The notes beneath the pieces were generated by a model, which searched no databases, had not been told where the DNA came from, and saw only the letters and a list, made by a program, of their open reading frames with translations. Both the position numbers and the translations under genes were made by a program. From positions 43,736,868 through 43,800,867 of the forward strand of contig NC_084591.1 of NCBI RefSeq assembly GCF_033807715.1: DNA of 64,000 bases. Reading direction: 5' to 3'. This DNA comes from Cololabis saira. Taxonomy: Eukaryota; Chordata; Actinopteri; Beloniformes; Belonidae. This document shows, piece after piece, positions 47,227 to 58,978 of this stretch (position 1 is its first letter; every line of letters begins with the position of its first letter).

Positions 47227-49849
47227 ATGCTCATCAAAATGAGCCCAGTCAAGCTGGCCCAGCGTTTCTGCTCCACCTTGGTCCCCGTGTTGGCTCTCCT
47301 GAGCGTCAGTGTTTCCTTACCCATGGCAGACCCCCCCATGGTTCCTGGGCGCCCCTTTATGTTCATGTGGAACGCCCCGACCGAGCTCTGTGAAGTCCGC
47401 TACGACATCGACCTCGACCTCTCATACTTCGACCTTGAGAGCAGCACGCTGAAATCGGCAACTAATCAGAGCATCTCCTTGTTCTACACCGATCGCTTTG
47501 GTGTCTTCCCTTATGTCAATGAAGACACTGGTGAGATGCATGAAGACGGCCTCCCACAGTTCATAGATATGGCAGAGCATCGCGAGGAGGCTGAGGATGA
47601 CATTGAGTACTACATCCCCACTGACCAACCGGGTCTGGCTGTGCTTGACTTTGAGGAATGGCGGCCACAGTGGAACCGAAACTGGGGAGACAAAGATATC
47701 TACCGAGATATCTCAGTGGACATGGTGAAGTTTAAAAATCCAACGATGTCTGATGACATGGCAGAGGACCGGGCCAAAATTGTGTTTGAACGTGCAGCAA
47801 AGAAGTACTTCGTCAAATCCATCAACATTGGGAAGAGACTGAGGCCAAACAGACGTTGGGGTTATTATTTATACCCTGACTGCTACAACTACGACTTCAA
47901 CCAGGGGCTAGAGGATTTCACTGGGGAGTGTCCTGATATCGAGAAGGATCGAAATGACGAGCTGCTGTGGCTTTGGAAAGAGTCCACAGCGCTCTATCCA
48001 TCCATTTATCTGGAGTTGATGCTCAGAGACACCCAGCAGGCCCGTTGGTTTGTTCGCCATCGTATGCAAGAGGCCATGAGGGTCTCAGCGCTCGCCAACA
48101 GCTCTCACGCCATCCCCGTCTATCCCTACATAAGACCTGTGTATAAGGACAGCGTTGATAACTACATGTCAGAGGTAAGAAGCAGTTCTCCCTCAAAAAC
48201 AAGCAGCATTTTAAAATGCAACAGTACAGGACTGTCTCAGAAAATTAGAATATTGTGATAAAGTCCTTTATTTTCTAAAAATGTCATACATTCTGGATTC
48301 ATTACAAATCAACTGAAATATTGCAAGCCTTTTATTATTTTAATATTGCTGATCATGGCTTACAGCTTAAGAAAACTCAAATATCCTATCTCCAAAAATT
48401 AGAATATTCTGGGAATCTTAATCTTAAACTGTAAGCCATAATCAGCAATATTAAAATAATAAAAGGCTTGCAATATTTCAGTTGATTTGGAATGAATCCA
48501 GAATGTATGACATTTTTGTTTTTTTAATTGCATTACAGAAAATTAAGAACTTTATCACCATATTCTAATTTTCTGAGACAGTCCTGTATATGTCTAAGTT
48601 CAGTATTTTCTGTTTTGTATGCAATAACTTTGCATTATATAATGCTATGACAACCTGTGTAGGAAATTGAGATATATATAAACTCACAGAGAAGTTACAG
48701 GTCTCACAGATGGAAACAATAATTAATTCACATCCTGTACCACAAAGATAAAGCTCTTCCAGGAAGTCTGGGGACTTTTTTATTAGAAATACTAGGATTA
48801 GACATATTTAGGATTAAATATGTACAGTATATGAAATGTTTTTGTTTTGTTCTAACTGTTGTAATACATTTTTGCCCTTGTTTTTTGCATTTGTTCTTTT
48901 CAAATGTATAGTGGACATGCTGCTACAACAAAATGTATAGAGCTGTGCCTGTGACTGTCTGCCCTTTTTTTTAAAGTTGGCATAAAATTAATAAAAAATT
49001 GTTAACAAAAAAAAAAGAAATACCAGGATTAGCCATAACATTAGCACCCTTCACTGATAACTGGGAAGCTGAATACAGTTCATGTTTCCATATTCTAGCT
49101 TTTCTACCTCACTCTGCTGGAAACCTTTGCTATGTTTATTAACCAAAGTTAAATGTTTACTTTGAAAAATGGTCTATTTTAGCTCTGAACTTCACTGATG
49201 AGTTTTCTTTATCAGCTGAGATGTGTATTTGCAAATGCGTTTGCTGCTCCTCTCTGATTTGCTGACGTTTATTTTCAGTATGACCTCGTCAACACTATTG
49301 GAGAAGCTGCCTCTCTCGGTGCCGCTGGTGTCGTTGCCTGGGGAGACATGGACCTCACAGATACAGAGGTAGAAATGTTTGATTCTCTACAATTTTCATT
49401 TGCTTCTCCACCAACCCTAATGGATTTAATAATCCTTCTAGGAGTCTTGCATTGATGCCGACAATCACTTGGATCAAGTGATGAATCCATACATCCTGAA
49501 TGTCTCCATGGCAACAAAAATGTGTAGTAAGGCACTGTGCCAGGGCCAAGGACGCTGTGTGAGGAAGAACTGGAATGAAGACGTCTACCTTCATCTTGAC
49601 CCACGTCGCTATCGAATCCAGCGGGACGTTCCTGGTGGCCCACTGACTGTGAATGGCCGCCTCTCGCAGGATGACATCCGTTTCTACGATCAAAACTTTG
49701 ACTGCATGTGCTACAGCCCGGAGCCGTGTAGATCAGTTCTGTCTCTCAGCGCCATCACGGAGCCGGTCACCAACACGAGTCAAGGTGCAAGAATGATGTG
49801 CACCCTACTCCTGGTGTTGATCTTCTGTCCTCAGTGTTTTCTGATGTGA
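47227..49849 (+). CDS. Hyaluronidase gene C (SPAM1/HYAL6-type), complete; exons 47227-48174, 49279-49368, 49442-49849
   Basis: Predicted 481-aa glycosyl hydrolase family 56 protein. The ATG at 47227 is 5 bp after a polypyrimidine acceptor (ttttttttccag); a second in-frame ATG at 47239 is an alternative start. A signal peptide ends near SVSLPMADP. The catalytic segment reads [17 protein letters not shown], with acid residues D141 and E143 kept but Phe where relatives have Trp between them. [16 protein letters not shown] and [17 protein letters not shown] follow. Exon 2 is 90 bp ([17 protein letters not shown]). Exon 3 encodes the EGF-like module ([17 protein letters not shown]...[11 protein letters not shown]) and ends in a hydrophobic tail ([18 protein letters not shown]), read as a GPI signal. 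Introns are 1104 bp and only 73 bp, both phase 0. A hAT element begins 24 bp after the stop codon. Confidence 0.92.
48227..48586. mobile_element. Tc1/mariner-type palindromic MITE, copy 3
   Basis: In intron 1 of gene C, 52 bp after the donor, with flanking TA and the same ends as copies 1 and 2. Confidence 0.85.
48587..48733 (+). repeat. MITE flank shared with 42493-42640
   Basis: About 147 bp beyond the MITE match the flank of copy 2 (TATGTCTAAGTTCAGTATTT, ATAATGCTATGACAACCTGT). Confidence 0.75.
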
Positions 49850-49873
49850 ACAAATATAAACCTTCCACTAGCA

Positions 49874-50533
49874 CAGGGGTCGGCAACCCGCGGCTCTAGA
49901 GCCGCATGCGGCTCTTTAGCACCGCCCTAGTGGCTCCATGGAGCTTTTTCAAAAATGTTTGACCTTTTTCTTTTCCTTTTTTTCTTCTTTTTTTTTCTTC
50001 TTTTTTTCTCTTTTTTTTTCCTTTTTTCTCTTTTTTTTCATTTTTATTCTTTTTTTCCTTTTTTTCTCTTTTTTTCTTCCTTTTTCCTTTCCTTTTTAAT
50101 CTCGAGATTTTGACTTTTTTCTCGAAATTTTGACTTTTTTCTCAACATTTCGAATTTTTTCACAAAATTTTGACTATTTCCTCAACATTTCGACTTTTTC
50201 CTCAACATTTCGACTTTTATCGAAATGTTGACTTTTTTCTCTCAACATTTCGACCTTTTTCTCGAAATTTCGACTTTTTTCTCAAGATTGTACTTCAACA
50301 TTAATCTTGACATTTCGACTTTTGTCTCGAAATTTCGACTTTTTTCTCAAAGTGCATAATGAAAAAAAAATCTGTTCAAAAATCCAGTTATAACTAATAT
50401 AGATACATGCAGCATGTGTTGCCTTCTTTCTAAGGCTTATACAAGACTTCATTTTTTGCGGCTCCAGACATATTTGTTTTTTGCATTTTTGGTCCAATAT
50501 GGCTCTTTCAACATTTTGGGTTGTCGACCCCTG
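49874..50533 (-). mobile_element. Non-autonomous hAT element (CAGGGGTCG family), copy 2, in gene C 3' flank
   Basis: A perfect 8-bp duplication CACTAGCA (49866-49873, 50534-50541) flanks ends CAGGGGTCGGCAACCC / GGGTTGTCGACCCCTG. The interior has a long C/T run (about 49970-50100) and tandem TTTCGACTTTTTTCTC-like units. Inverted relative to 28571-29083. Confidence 0.93.
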
Positions 50534-50541
50534 CACTAGCA

Positions 50542-51220
50542 TAACATGACATATAGTTGCAGGAAGTTAAAAGATAATGTCGTTATTTAAGCATTGTCTT
50601 TTTCCAATCTACAATTGCTTTGAATGACCTACCAAATCATATTTTTTTATCGTACAATTCAACAAGGTGATGCAAGGTGTTCTACAGACACATTAAAATA
50701 TCACAGTGATAAAAAGCATGATTTAAACTTTTAACAAAAGGAAGGAAAGAAAAAAGAATAAATGAAATCAGATGTTAAAATATAATCAAGTTTTTGGAAC
50801 TCAAGCTTAAAAGGCCCACTTGCGAGTTGCCAACTTTGCCAAATAAAATTCTAAATCAAAGATGAATCTGTGAGTGATCAGCCCTCATCAGTAACCATGT
50901 AGTCGTCGTGTGCAAACTCCTTAAAGAATGTGTTGGTGAGCGTCTACTGTTTACAGAAGTGAACCAGCACATCGACAAGCTATCTCAAATGCGTCACATA
51001 CTTTTATGTAGGGAAGATAGGGAACCATGAGCAAGGGAACCATGAGAAGCAAGGGGGAGTCACTGAACAACATTGGACAAAGAAAAAGCAACAATGTGCC
51101 AGGAGTGCTCATTTACTTTCTTAGTGCACTTTCAATTGAACAACTCTGGTCCAATTCCACTCTTCCCGTGTGTCTAGTTGACAAAACCATGGACACTAAT
51201 ATATACATATACATACATAC
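50542..51220. other. Downstream of gene C, unassigned
   Basis: Candidate AATAAA signals at 50757 and 50842 could end a gene C transcript that reads through the hAT element. Nothing else is recognised. Confidence 0.4.
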
Positions 51221-51735
51221 ACACGCTTCCAGAGGGTTCAGTGGTGTCTTTGCAGGCCACCTGAGAGCAGACGCCTGAGAACAAGCTGGTAAGTCTGTGC
51301 TCTTTGGCACAGGTGAGGTGTTGTGACGAGCAAAGGATTGTTAAGTAGCTGAACAGCGCGACTTGAACTGATCTTCACTCAGATAAGAACATGAACAGCG
51401 TGACCAGACCCAGAGGTCACAATCTGACAATAAAGAGTGGAGACCGGGGTTTATGATGAAGGAGGTGAAGAACGATCAGTGGAAAATTTGGACAGGAAAT
51501 ACTCAAGTGCAACAGGAAAGCCAGGAAATCTACAAGTTCCATTCACAATACCCCAGGCGCTTGTTGGCTGACATTAGATTGGCCTTTGCTCCACCCCACT
51601 TTGCTACATGCAAGTCATGAAAAATGCTGGTTTACCAGATGTCCAAACAAACAGAATACATAAACAAAAGAAACCCTAAAATGCTTTTCAAGTAAAATGA
51701 ATTGTATTTAATTTAAATTTGATCAGCTTCTACTA
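51221..51735 (+). repeat. Local duplication, partner at 56715-57556
   Basis: Long stretches are shared in order and orientation (GTTGTGACGAGCAAAGGATT, GGAGACCGGGGTTTATGATG, TTGGCCTTTGCTCCACCCCA). The partner is longer, with extra sequence in its middle and before its right end. Confidence 0.8.
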
Positions 51736-51837
51736 CTTCATGCTTCAGTGAAATCTTGCAAGGCAATTAAATTACCAAATCTATCTCAGCTTCAAAGGTT
51801 AAGGTAGTCTAGCAGCATGACACACGACCAAATTCAA

Positions 51838-51845
51838 TAATAATG

Positions 51846-51926
<81 letters not shown>
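51838..51926. repeat. (AAT)n microsatellite
   Basis: About 89 bp of AAT followed by imperfect ATAATC repeats to about 51975. Confidence 0.95.
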
Positions 51927-51928
<2 letters not shown>

Positions 51929-52251
51929 CATAATCATCATAATCATAATAATAATCATCATAATCATAATAATACGTTTTAGTTTTATACAATACATAAA
52001 TAAATTAATACCCATTTGTTTGTAACTATACCAAGAATATTTATATTTAAATAAGACTAAACTAGGGTTTTATTGTTTACAAAACATTTTATATAATATA
52101 TTATTACTTATTATTATTATATATTATATTGTAGTGTTTTAACATGTAATAACATTTGAAAGTAAGGATTTTCTGTGTTTTATTATGTATGTATCAGGAG
52201 TTGATACATTGCTCCATATAATACACTAAATGATTTTGTTTCACATTCTAG

Positions 52252-52683
52252 ATGGCAATAAGCAGAGGCTCAGGAAAAAGATTGCTGTAGCAAAGAAAGC
52301 ATTTGAAGAAGCCGTCACTGAATATAATGCTGTTGTGGGTGAAGCTGAAAAACTTCCTCTTCCTAATGATTTCTTGACTGAGAACAACGACTACAGGCAA
52401 TCAGAATGTAAGTGAACATTGAAAGACACTGAATACAAAAGTGTTAATGTGCACATCTTGCCATAAGTGTAAGACACTTGACAACACTTTGTGATGCATT
52501 GCAGGTCATGGTGATATGGCACAGAAGAAAGAGTTCTACTTTAACGTTATGGAGCTGACCAGTCTTAAAGAAGAAGCAGTCGTTTTGATTCGTGAATTCA
52601 AGCAGTACTGGGAGCAGATGAAGAATATGACAAAAGTGACTAAAGAACTTTTCTCCCAGCTTTCCCAAGGCCTCCCTGGATAA
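52252..52683 (+). CDS. Unrecognised spliced-looking ORF (possible domesticated or relic transposon gene)
   Basis: Two exon-like blocks join in frame: 52252-52407 (acceptor cacattctag, donor gtaagt) and 52505-52683 (acceptor gcattgcag, stop TAA at 52681). The protein is charged and helical: NKQRLRKKIAVAKKAFEEAV..., then QKKEFYFNVMELTSLKEEAV and REFKQYWEQMKNMTKVTKEL. The R-K-rich helix followed by ...YNAVVGEAEKLP resembles the C-terminal region of KDZ (Zisupton-type) transposases; this is a memory-based guess. A further spliced-looking block (acceptor ttttcag at 52760) ends in acidic text DESSEEENLDSNSSTDERID. The 5' part is missing. No family assignment is secure. Confidence 0.4.
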
Positions 52684-52980
52684 AGTAAGTACGATAAATT
52701 ATTTGTAAATTACCTGCCTGGTAACATGGATAATACATTTTTATATGATATATTTTCAGGCAGTACCGAGGCATTGGCGGAGGGAGGATGTGAGGGGCTA
52801 CTCCGTGTACTGAAGACAAGATTGCACCAGGTCCAAGCTCAGCAGGCCACAGCACACAACACATACCACAATATTTTGGGAGAGAAAATTGTATTTTGGA
52901 TGAGTCCTCTGAAGAGGAAAACTTGGACAGTAACTCCTCCACTGATGAAAGAATTGATGATTAGGAGAGGGTGTGATTGA

Positions 52981-55156
52981 GCTAAGGGTGTAAGGGTCTG
53001 TTTTTAGCACTCCATCTACTTAGACTCAATGAATCAGAATCAGAATCAGAATCAGAATCAATGATGAACCCATGTTGAGTTTTTTGCACTATTCTCCATC
53101 CCACAAAGTCTATATTCTCGTGTGTGTCTATTCGTGCACTTGCATTGGACTGTTTTTGTTTATTTATTTAATACATGCTGTTAAGGAATACAGCATAGTG
53201 AGTATATATTACATCTTGTGTTATGTGCACCAAATTACTTAGATTGACTAATAAAGATTATTCTGATTTTATGTTGATGCCTTTAGATTCTCGTTTCACT
53301 TTGTATTAATCTATTCCTTTTTCATGAGCCAAAGAATATAAATGATGATTGCCAAAGACTGTAATTGATGCTCATATGACAAATAAATTACTTGAACTTG
53401 AACTACTGTTGAATTTTCCTGCACTTCTACACCATGTTAAATTCCTATATTGTAATCCATTTGTAAATGAGATGCTGATTGCATGGATGCAGTTGGAGCC
53501 CTGCGGCTGTCACAGAAAATACACATTTGTGTATAATATATCACTTGAATTTCCAAATAAAATGATGCATAGCCGTTTACTATTTCAACATTTCTTCCTT
53601 TAGACGGGTCTACTGGCACAAGTTCACCGAATAAAGTTAACAGTGCTTTCTCTTAGAATTATAAATGTATTCTTCCGTCTTGGCTGGGAATGCGAAGACA
53701 TTCTTTGTAACATAAAATAAAACTTTATCAATTCCCTGAGGGAAATTTAGGTGTCATAGCAATCACAGCAATCTGAATGAAAAACACACAAAGTATAGAG
53801 GTAGAGTAGGAGTACAGAAGCCAAGACAATAAAATAAAATGGTGAAAACTGAGTGCTTGCACCAGATATATGACTGGATCTTTGTATGAATGAATATGTT
53901 TGCTTTCATTGGCTGATAAAACACATTCTGATTGAATGAACTATGGCATGCTGACATAAATGAATAAGAATAGTTGGTCTTTTCAACCCTAACCCAAAGG
54001 ATTTCAAAGCCTAAAGTAATGCCCTGGCTTAGTAACATTATTGTATTCTCAGGTGACTCATTTGGTCACTATTTACAATAAAAACAATAACAAACAAATA
54101 AAAAGCTTCATTTTATTATATGCAAGGCCTTCAAAGTGCTGTATGAAACTATGCCTGGCATGGCCTGTGTGCATAACATGAAGAAAATCAAAACTTTGCC
54201 ATAGAGCTAAACCAAATACATCATTGGAAGGGTCTTGACTTGGAGAGTAACATATGTCAATATGAAGATTTAACATGGCTTCTGCTTTGACATAGTGACC
54301 TTTGAACCTTAACCCTAGTGCATGTTTGGAGGCTAATAATTCAGCAACAAACAGGGCTACAGACATGAGACCAAGTGTTATAGAAAGCTCTTGACCTCAG
54401 CCTCATATAGGTAAAATATGGTTAAATATAATTTTCACATATTAAACAATTAGATATTTAACTCTGATTACACAAATGTATTTACCATCCCCCTAACCAT
54501 GGATCTATCCCTAAACCCACCAGTGTAACCTCCATTTTTTGGAGCGAGAAGTAATTTCTCACAAAAACATGGGGGTGCCGAAATTCAAAGAAGAATAAAT
54601 GTGTAATCCCGTGAGCATTAAAATCCATTTTATTTTGTTCTATATTGTAATAATATCATCAACAGTTACACTAAATAACACAAATATTTTAACATCTCAT
54701 ATAACCATATAATGTAAAGAATAATTCAAATAGCATAAAAGCCACTTGGTTTCGTCCATAGCTGCACACTTAGCAACCAGCATAGCAACGACAGAAAACG
54801 TAAAACTGTAACAATTTTATCCTGAGACCTGAAAGATTCATCGTAATAACTAACAAACCAAAGATCATATACAGCAACTGAACGAATATTATGAAATTTC
54901 AATATATATTTTTGCTCATTAGAAATATGATCAAAATGCTTTTTTTGTCAAAACCACCTTAAAATAATGCATTTTCCACTGAGAAAGACAAGGATGGCCG
55001 CCATGTTTTTATTTCTACAAGGCATGTGCGGACAGTCACATGACTTTTCTGCAGGCCAATAGAAGAGAAGAAAAAAAAACAACCTTATTGTGAAATTAAT
55101 ATGTTTTGTACTGTGGACCAACATTGCTATTTCACATTTTGATGTGAGAATGGGTT
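52981..55156. other. Distal intergenic region
   Basis: Holds a GAATCA hexamer run at about 53033-53060, a LINE-like tail near 53704-53750 (ACTTTATCAATTCCCTGAGG) and the inverted repeat 54536-54690. No gene. Confidence 0.5.
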
Positions 55157-55388
55157 GTTCTGGTACAGTAACACTTTGTTCTTTGAGATACTTGTCAACG
55201 TTGGAAGATTCCTCATCTTCAGCTGTTCTCACCACAGCAAACCTCGGAAGATAAATGTCCTTTCTCACGCAGGAACTCTTGCAGATCTGCTTCCTGTCAA
55301 CCAGATAGGGAACAACGTGATGACATGAACAATTTCTGCGGTTAACAAATTAATTCCAGTATTTACAACATGTTCAGTGCATTTTCCG
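55157..55388 (-). repeat. Partner of 41690-41935 fragment
   Basis: Encodes the same - strand peptide (FAVVRTAEDEESSNVDKYLK) with a few differences. The surrounding frames do not extend into a gene. Confidence 0.7.
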
Positions 55389-55825
55389 TTTCTGTTCAAT
55401 GCTGCAGGTATGTTGAGTGTCACAATTTCATGTTATGTGCAAATTCATTGTATTTGATAAGTAAGCTAAAATAATATATAAAAATATATAAAACAGTTTA
55501 TGGCAAAAAGATACATGTATTTTACATTTTCTATATTTCATATATTAGACATTTGATTTATTTCACTTTAATGTAACTGTATCAAACGATCAATGTATGT
55601 GAAGCAATCAGAACACTGTATAGTATACTAGTACTAGTACTCAGTGTGCTGGAGGATTCCCATGCGGCAGACAGACCATGTGCTTTGGTCCACACACATC
55701 TCAGTTAATGTGCACTGTCTCCTGTACCCCTTTTCTGTTCAATGCTGCAGAATAAACACCCTTTGAGCTGTTACCACCACTTGAGTTCCAGAGTGTGATT
55801 CATGCAGAGAAGACATACATCGGTC

Positions 55826-56707
55826 TAGGGATGGGCGGTATGGACTAAAAAATGTATCATGATCATTTCTGGCATTTATCCCGATAACGATAAAAATGAC
55901 GATAAAAAAAATACCAATTCAACTCCACCTTTTTAACTATGAATCTATCTCGCTCTCAGATCCGCCATGTTTGTTACACAAAAAACTCATCAACGGGAAT
56001 TTATCCTTTTCTTTCTTTCTTCCTTTCTTCCTTTCTTCCTTCCTTCCTTCCTTCCTTCCTTCCTTCCTTCCTTCCTTCCTTCCTTCCTTCCTTCTGCTCT
56101 CTCCTTCCTTCTTCCCTTCCTCTTTTCTCCCTTCCTTCCTCCTTTCCTTGTTTTCTCCCTTCCTTCTCCCCTTTCTTTCTTTCTTTCTTTCTTTCCTTCC
56201 TTCCTTCCTTCCTTCCTTCCTTCCTTCTGCTCTCTCCTTCCTTCTTCCCTTCCTCTTTTCTCCCTTCCTTCCTCCTTTCCTTGTTTTCTCCCTTCCTTCT
56301 CCCCTTTCTTTCTTTCTTTCCTTCCTTCTCCCCTTCCTTCCTTCCTTCCTTCCTTCCTTCCTTCCTTCCTTCCTTCCTTCCTTCCTTCCTTCCTTCCTTC
56401 CTTCCTTCCTTCCTTCCTTCCTTCCTTCCTTCCTTCCTTCCTTCCTTCCTTCCTTCCTTCCTTCCTTCCTTCCTTCCTTCCTTCCTTCCTTCCTTCCTTC
56501 CTTCCTTCCTTCCTTCCTTCCTTCCTTCCTTCCTTCCTTCCTTCCTTCCCGTACGTTGTGCATGGATTTAACACAGAACCATAAATCAGCTTTACACAAA
56601 AACATCATCAACGGGAATTTATCGTTTTTACCGTGAGATGACAAATTCTTATCGTGAGGAATTTTTTTGACGGTTTATCGTGAACGGTAAAATATCACCA
56701 CTTCCTA
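55826..56707. mobile_element. hAT-type element with expanded CTTC tract
   Basis: A perfect 8-bp duplication CATCGGTC (55818-55825, 56708-56715) flanks ends TAGGGATGGGCGGTAT / ATATCACCACTTCCTA. ATCAACGGGAATTTATC occurs on both sides of the central pyrimidine tract. Confidence 0.8.
56016..56549. repeat. (CTTC)n tract, imperfect
   Basis: About 530 bp of CTTC/CTTT repeats. A roughly 130-bp unit (TCTGCTCTCTCCTTCC... to CTCCCCTTTC) occurs twice at about 56093-56175 and 56227-56310. Long Phe/Leu/Pro/Ser or Lys/Glu/Gly/Arg frames here are repeat translations. Confidence 0.97.
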
Positions 56708-56714
56708 CATCGGT

Positions 56715-57556
56715 CACATATATCCAAAGGGTTCAGTGTTGTCTTTGTAGGCCACCTGATCCCCCTGTACAGGGGGCTCATTGATCTGAGAGCAGAATCC
56801 TGAGTCTGGTAAGTCTGTGCTATTTGGCAGGGGTGGGGTGTTGTGACGAGCAAAGGATTGTTAAGTAGCTGAACAACGCGACTTAGACTTGACCTTCACT
56901 CAGATAAGAACATGAACAGCGTGACCAGACCCAGAGGTCACAATCTGACAATAAAGATCGGAGACCGGGGTTTATGATGAAGGAGGTGAAGAACGATCAG
57001 TGGAAGGTTTGGACAGGAAATACTCAAGGACAACAGGAAAGCCAGGAAATTTACAGCTTCCATTCACAATACCCCAGACAGTTTATCCACAATTTCATTT
57101 CAAAGTTGCCATATGTTCGTTATATTATAAAAACAAGCTTAAAAGTCTCAACAATCCCCCCTGTCTCTTGTTCACTTATGTCTTCACACCAAAGCAGCCT
57201 GGACCTGTTCCTGTATGTACATGTGGACAACAGTAAGTACAGTATGCTGCCTGACATCAGATTGGCCTTTGCTCCACCCCACTTTGTTACATGCTTACAG
57301 TCATGAAGAATGCTGCTTTACCAGATGTCCTGTGGAAGGGGAGGGGTCTGGTCATACAATAAGTGCTGCACTAGTAGTGTGTAAGGGTCAAATCCTAGTA
57401 AACAAGTCTACCTTTTCCAATGTTGGGTGTTATTTTAAAGGTTAAGTGCAGAACAAACAAGGAAATAGAAATTCAGGTTTTTGACTTTAAACAAAAGAAA
57501 CCCTAACATGCTTTTCAAGTTAAATTAATTGTATTTAATTCAAATTTGATTAGCTT
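56715..57556 (+). repeat. Local duplication, partner of 51221-51735
   Basis: Longer member of the pair, separated from the other by about 5 kb in the same orientation. Confidence 0.8.
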
Positions 57557-57569
57557 CTAGTATATGGAG

Positions 57570-57890
57570 GATTTTTTGTGCCAAAATTAAATAAATAAAT
57601 ACATCATTAATTAATTAAATTGGGAATGAAATATATCATTAATTAATTACATGTGTCATTAATTAATTAAAATTAGAATGAAATATGTCATTAATTAAAA
57701 TACAATTAATTTTAAGTAAAAATATATATTTATTATTTCAGCATTTAATTAATGACACATTTAATTAATGATTTCGTGTTGCGTGTGAATCATGAAATGT
57801 AAAACTGCATTTAATTAATTAATGACACATTTAATTAATGATTTCGTGTTGCTGAATCATGAAATGTAAATGTAAAACTGTCAGTTTCAC
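57570..57890. repeat. ATTAATTA-rich region with tandem duplication
   Basis: Many ATTAATTA/TTAATTAA words, and a tandem pair of about 65 bp sharing GACACATTTAATTAATGATT and TTCGTGTTGC...GAATCATGAAATGTAAA. No coding content. Confidence 0.8.
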
Positions 57891-58801
57891 TCGTCAAACT
57901 CAGTGGGCGGAGCTAACGCAAATCTTTTTATGTAAGCCACTTTGAAATGGTAATGCAGATAAACTTGCCCTGCCTTTGGGACTCCAAACAAAAACATATT
58001 AAACCAGATTGTGAAACAGCAGTAGGTTGATTGGAGTCTCAGCTTCATCCAGAATCCCTGTACACCAGTCTGTTACAGGGGGTAACTGTCCCCTGGCCTA
58101 AAAGATGACTCCTACCCCCTTAATGCTGAATTCAAGCTGCTTTCATCAGTATGGAGACTCGTAGTACCAGCCTGTAAAACAAAACAGTACGATAGCTTTG
58201 TCTCTTCAGCCGCCATCAGACGTTAACAAGTGGAACATGTATCTGAATATTTAGGTCTCAGAGAAAAACATGCCAACCATGGTTTTGGTCTCCTGTTCAC
58301 AATTTTCTCTGCTCTCTGTATCACTCACTGTGGAGTTCTGCCACAATGACCCAAAACAAAGACACACACACGGTTTTTTATAGGTGTTTTTAGGCTGTTA
58401 TATTAACAAGTGTCATTAAAAGAAACGTGAACACCATTATTCCTTTAGGAAGTGTTGTTAGTTCCACATGTGAGGGCCTCTCATGTCTGTGTGGACATAA
58501 CCAACTAGTAACTCATTATTTAATTTGTTGACAGCAAATATTTCCAGCGCGGAGGATTTTTATCGACAATGTCGATGATTTGTAGCAGCCCTGGTGGAGA
58601 TGACAGTGGACTTCAGGAGGAAACCTCCACTACTCTTTCCCTCTATCCAGGGACATTTCTGCACATTTCTACACCCTGCACATAATCTTCTTAAACTTCT
58701 CTCGTCTGGTAGACGCCACACAGAACTGTGCACCAAAACCACCATCACAGAGACAGTTTATTCCCTCAAACAGTCGCTCTGCTGCACTTTCAGTACTCAT
58801 A
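57891..58801. other. Intergenic, with possible LINE 3' fragment
   Basis: About 58595-58801 (TGACAGTGGACTTCAGGAGG ... CTGGTAGACGCCACACAGAA) has the look of a LINE ORF2 3' end and is interrupted by the Harbinger element. Weak call. Confidence 0.35.
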
Positions 58802-58978
58802 GGGCCTGATTTACTAAGATCCTAAATAAAGAGTACTAAATTGCGTGTGCACTGAAAAAGTTTGCACGTGCTGTTGTTGTGTGTTTTGCGGGTGATCAAC
58901 TAAGATTGCGTGCGCAATTGATAACAGGTGCAAACCTCAGTATTTAAATGAGGTGTTGCGTGTCTTACGGTTTGCGCC

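Noticed and set aside
55896..56644. Phe/Leu/Pro/Ser-rich and Lys/Glu/Gly/Arg-rich frames of about 200 aa
   Set aside because: CTTC repeat translations.
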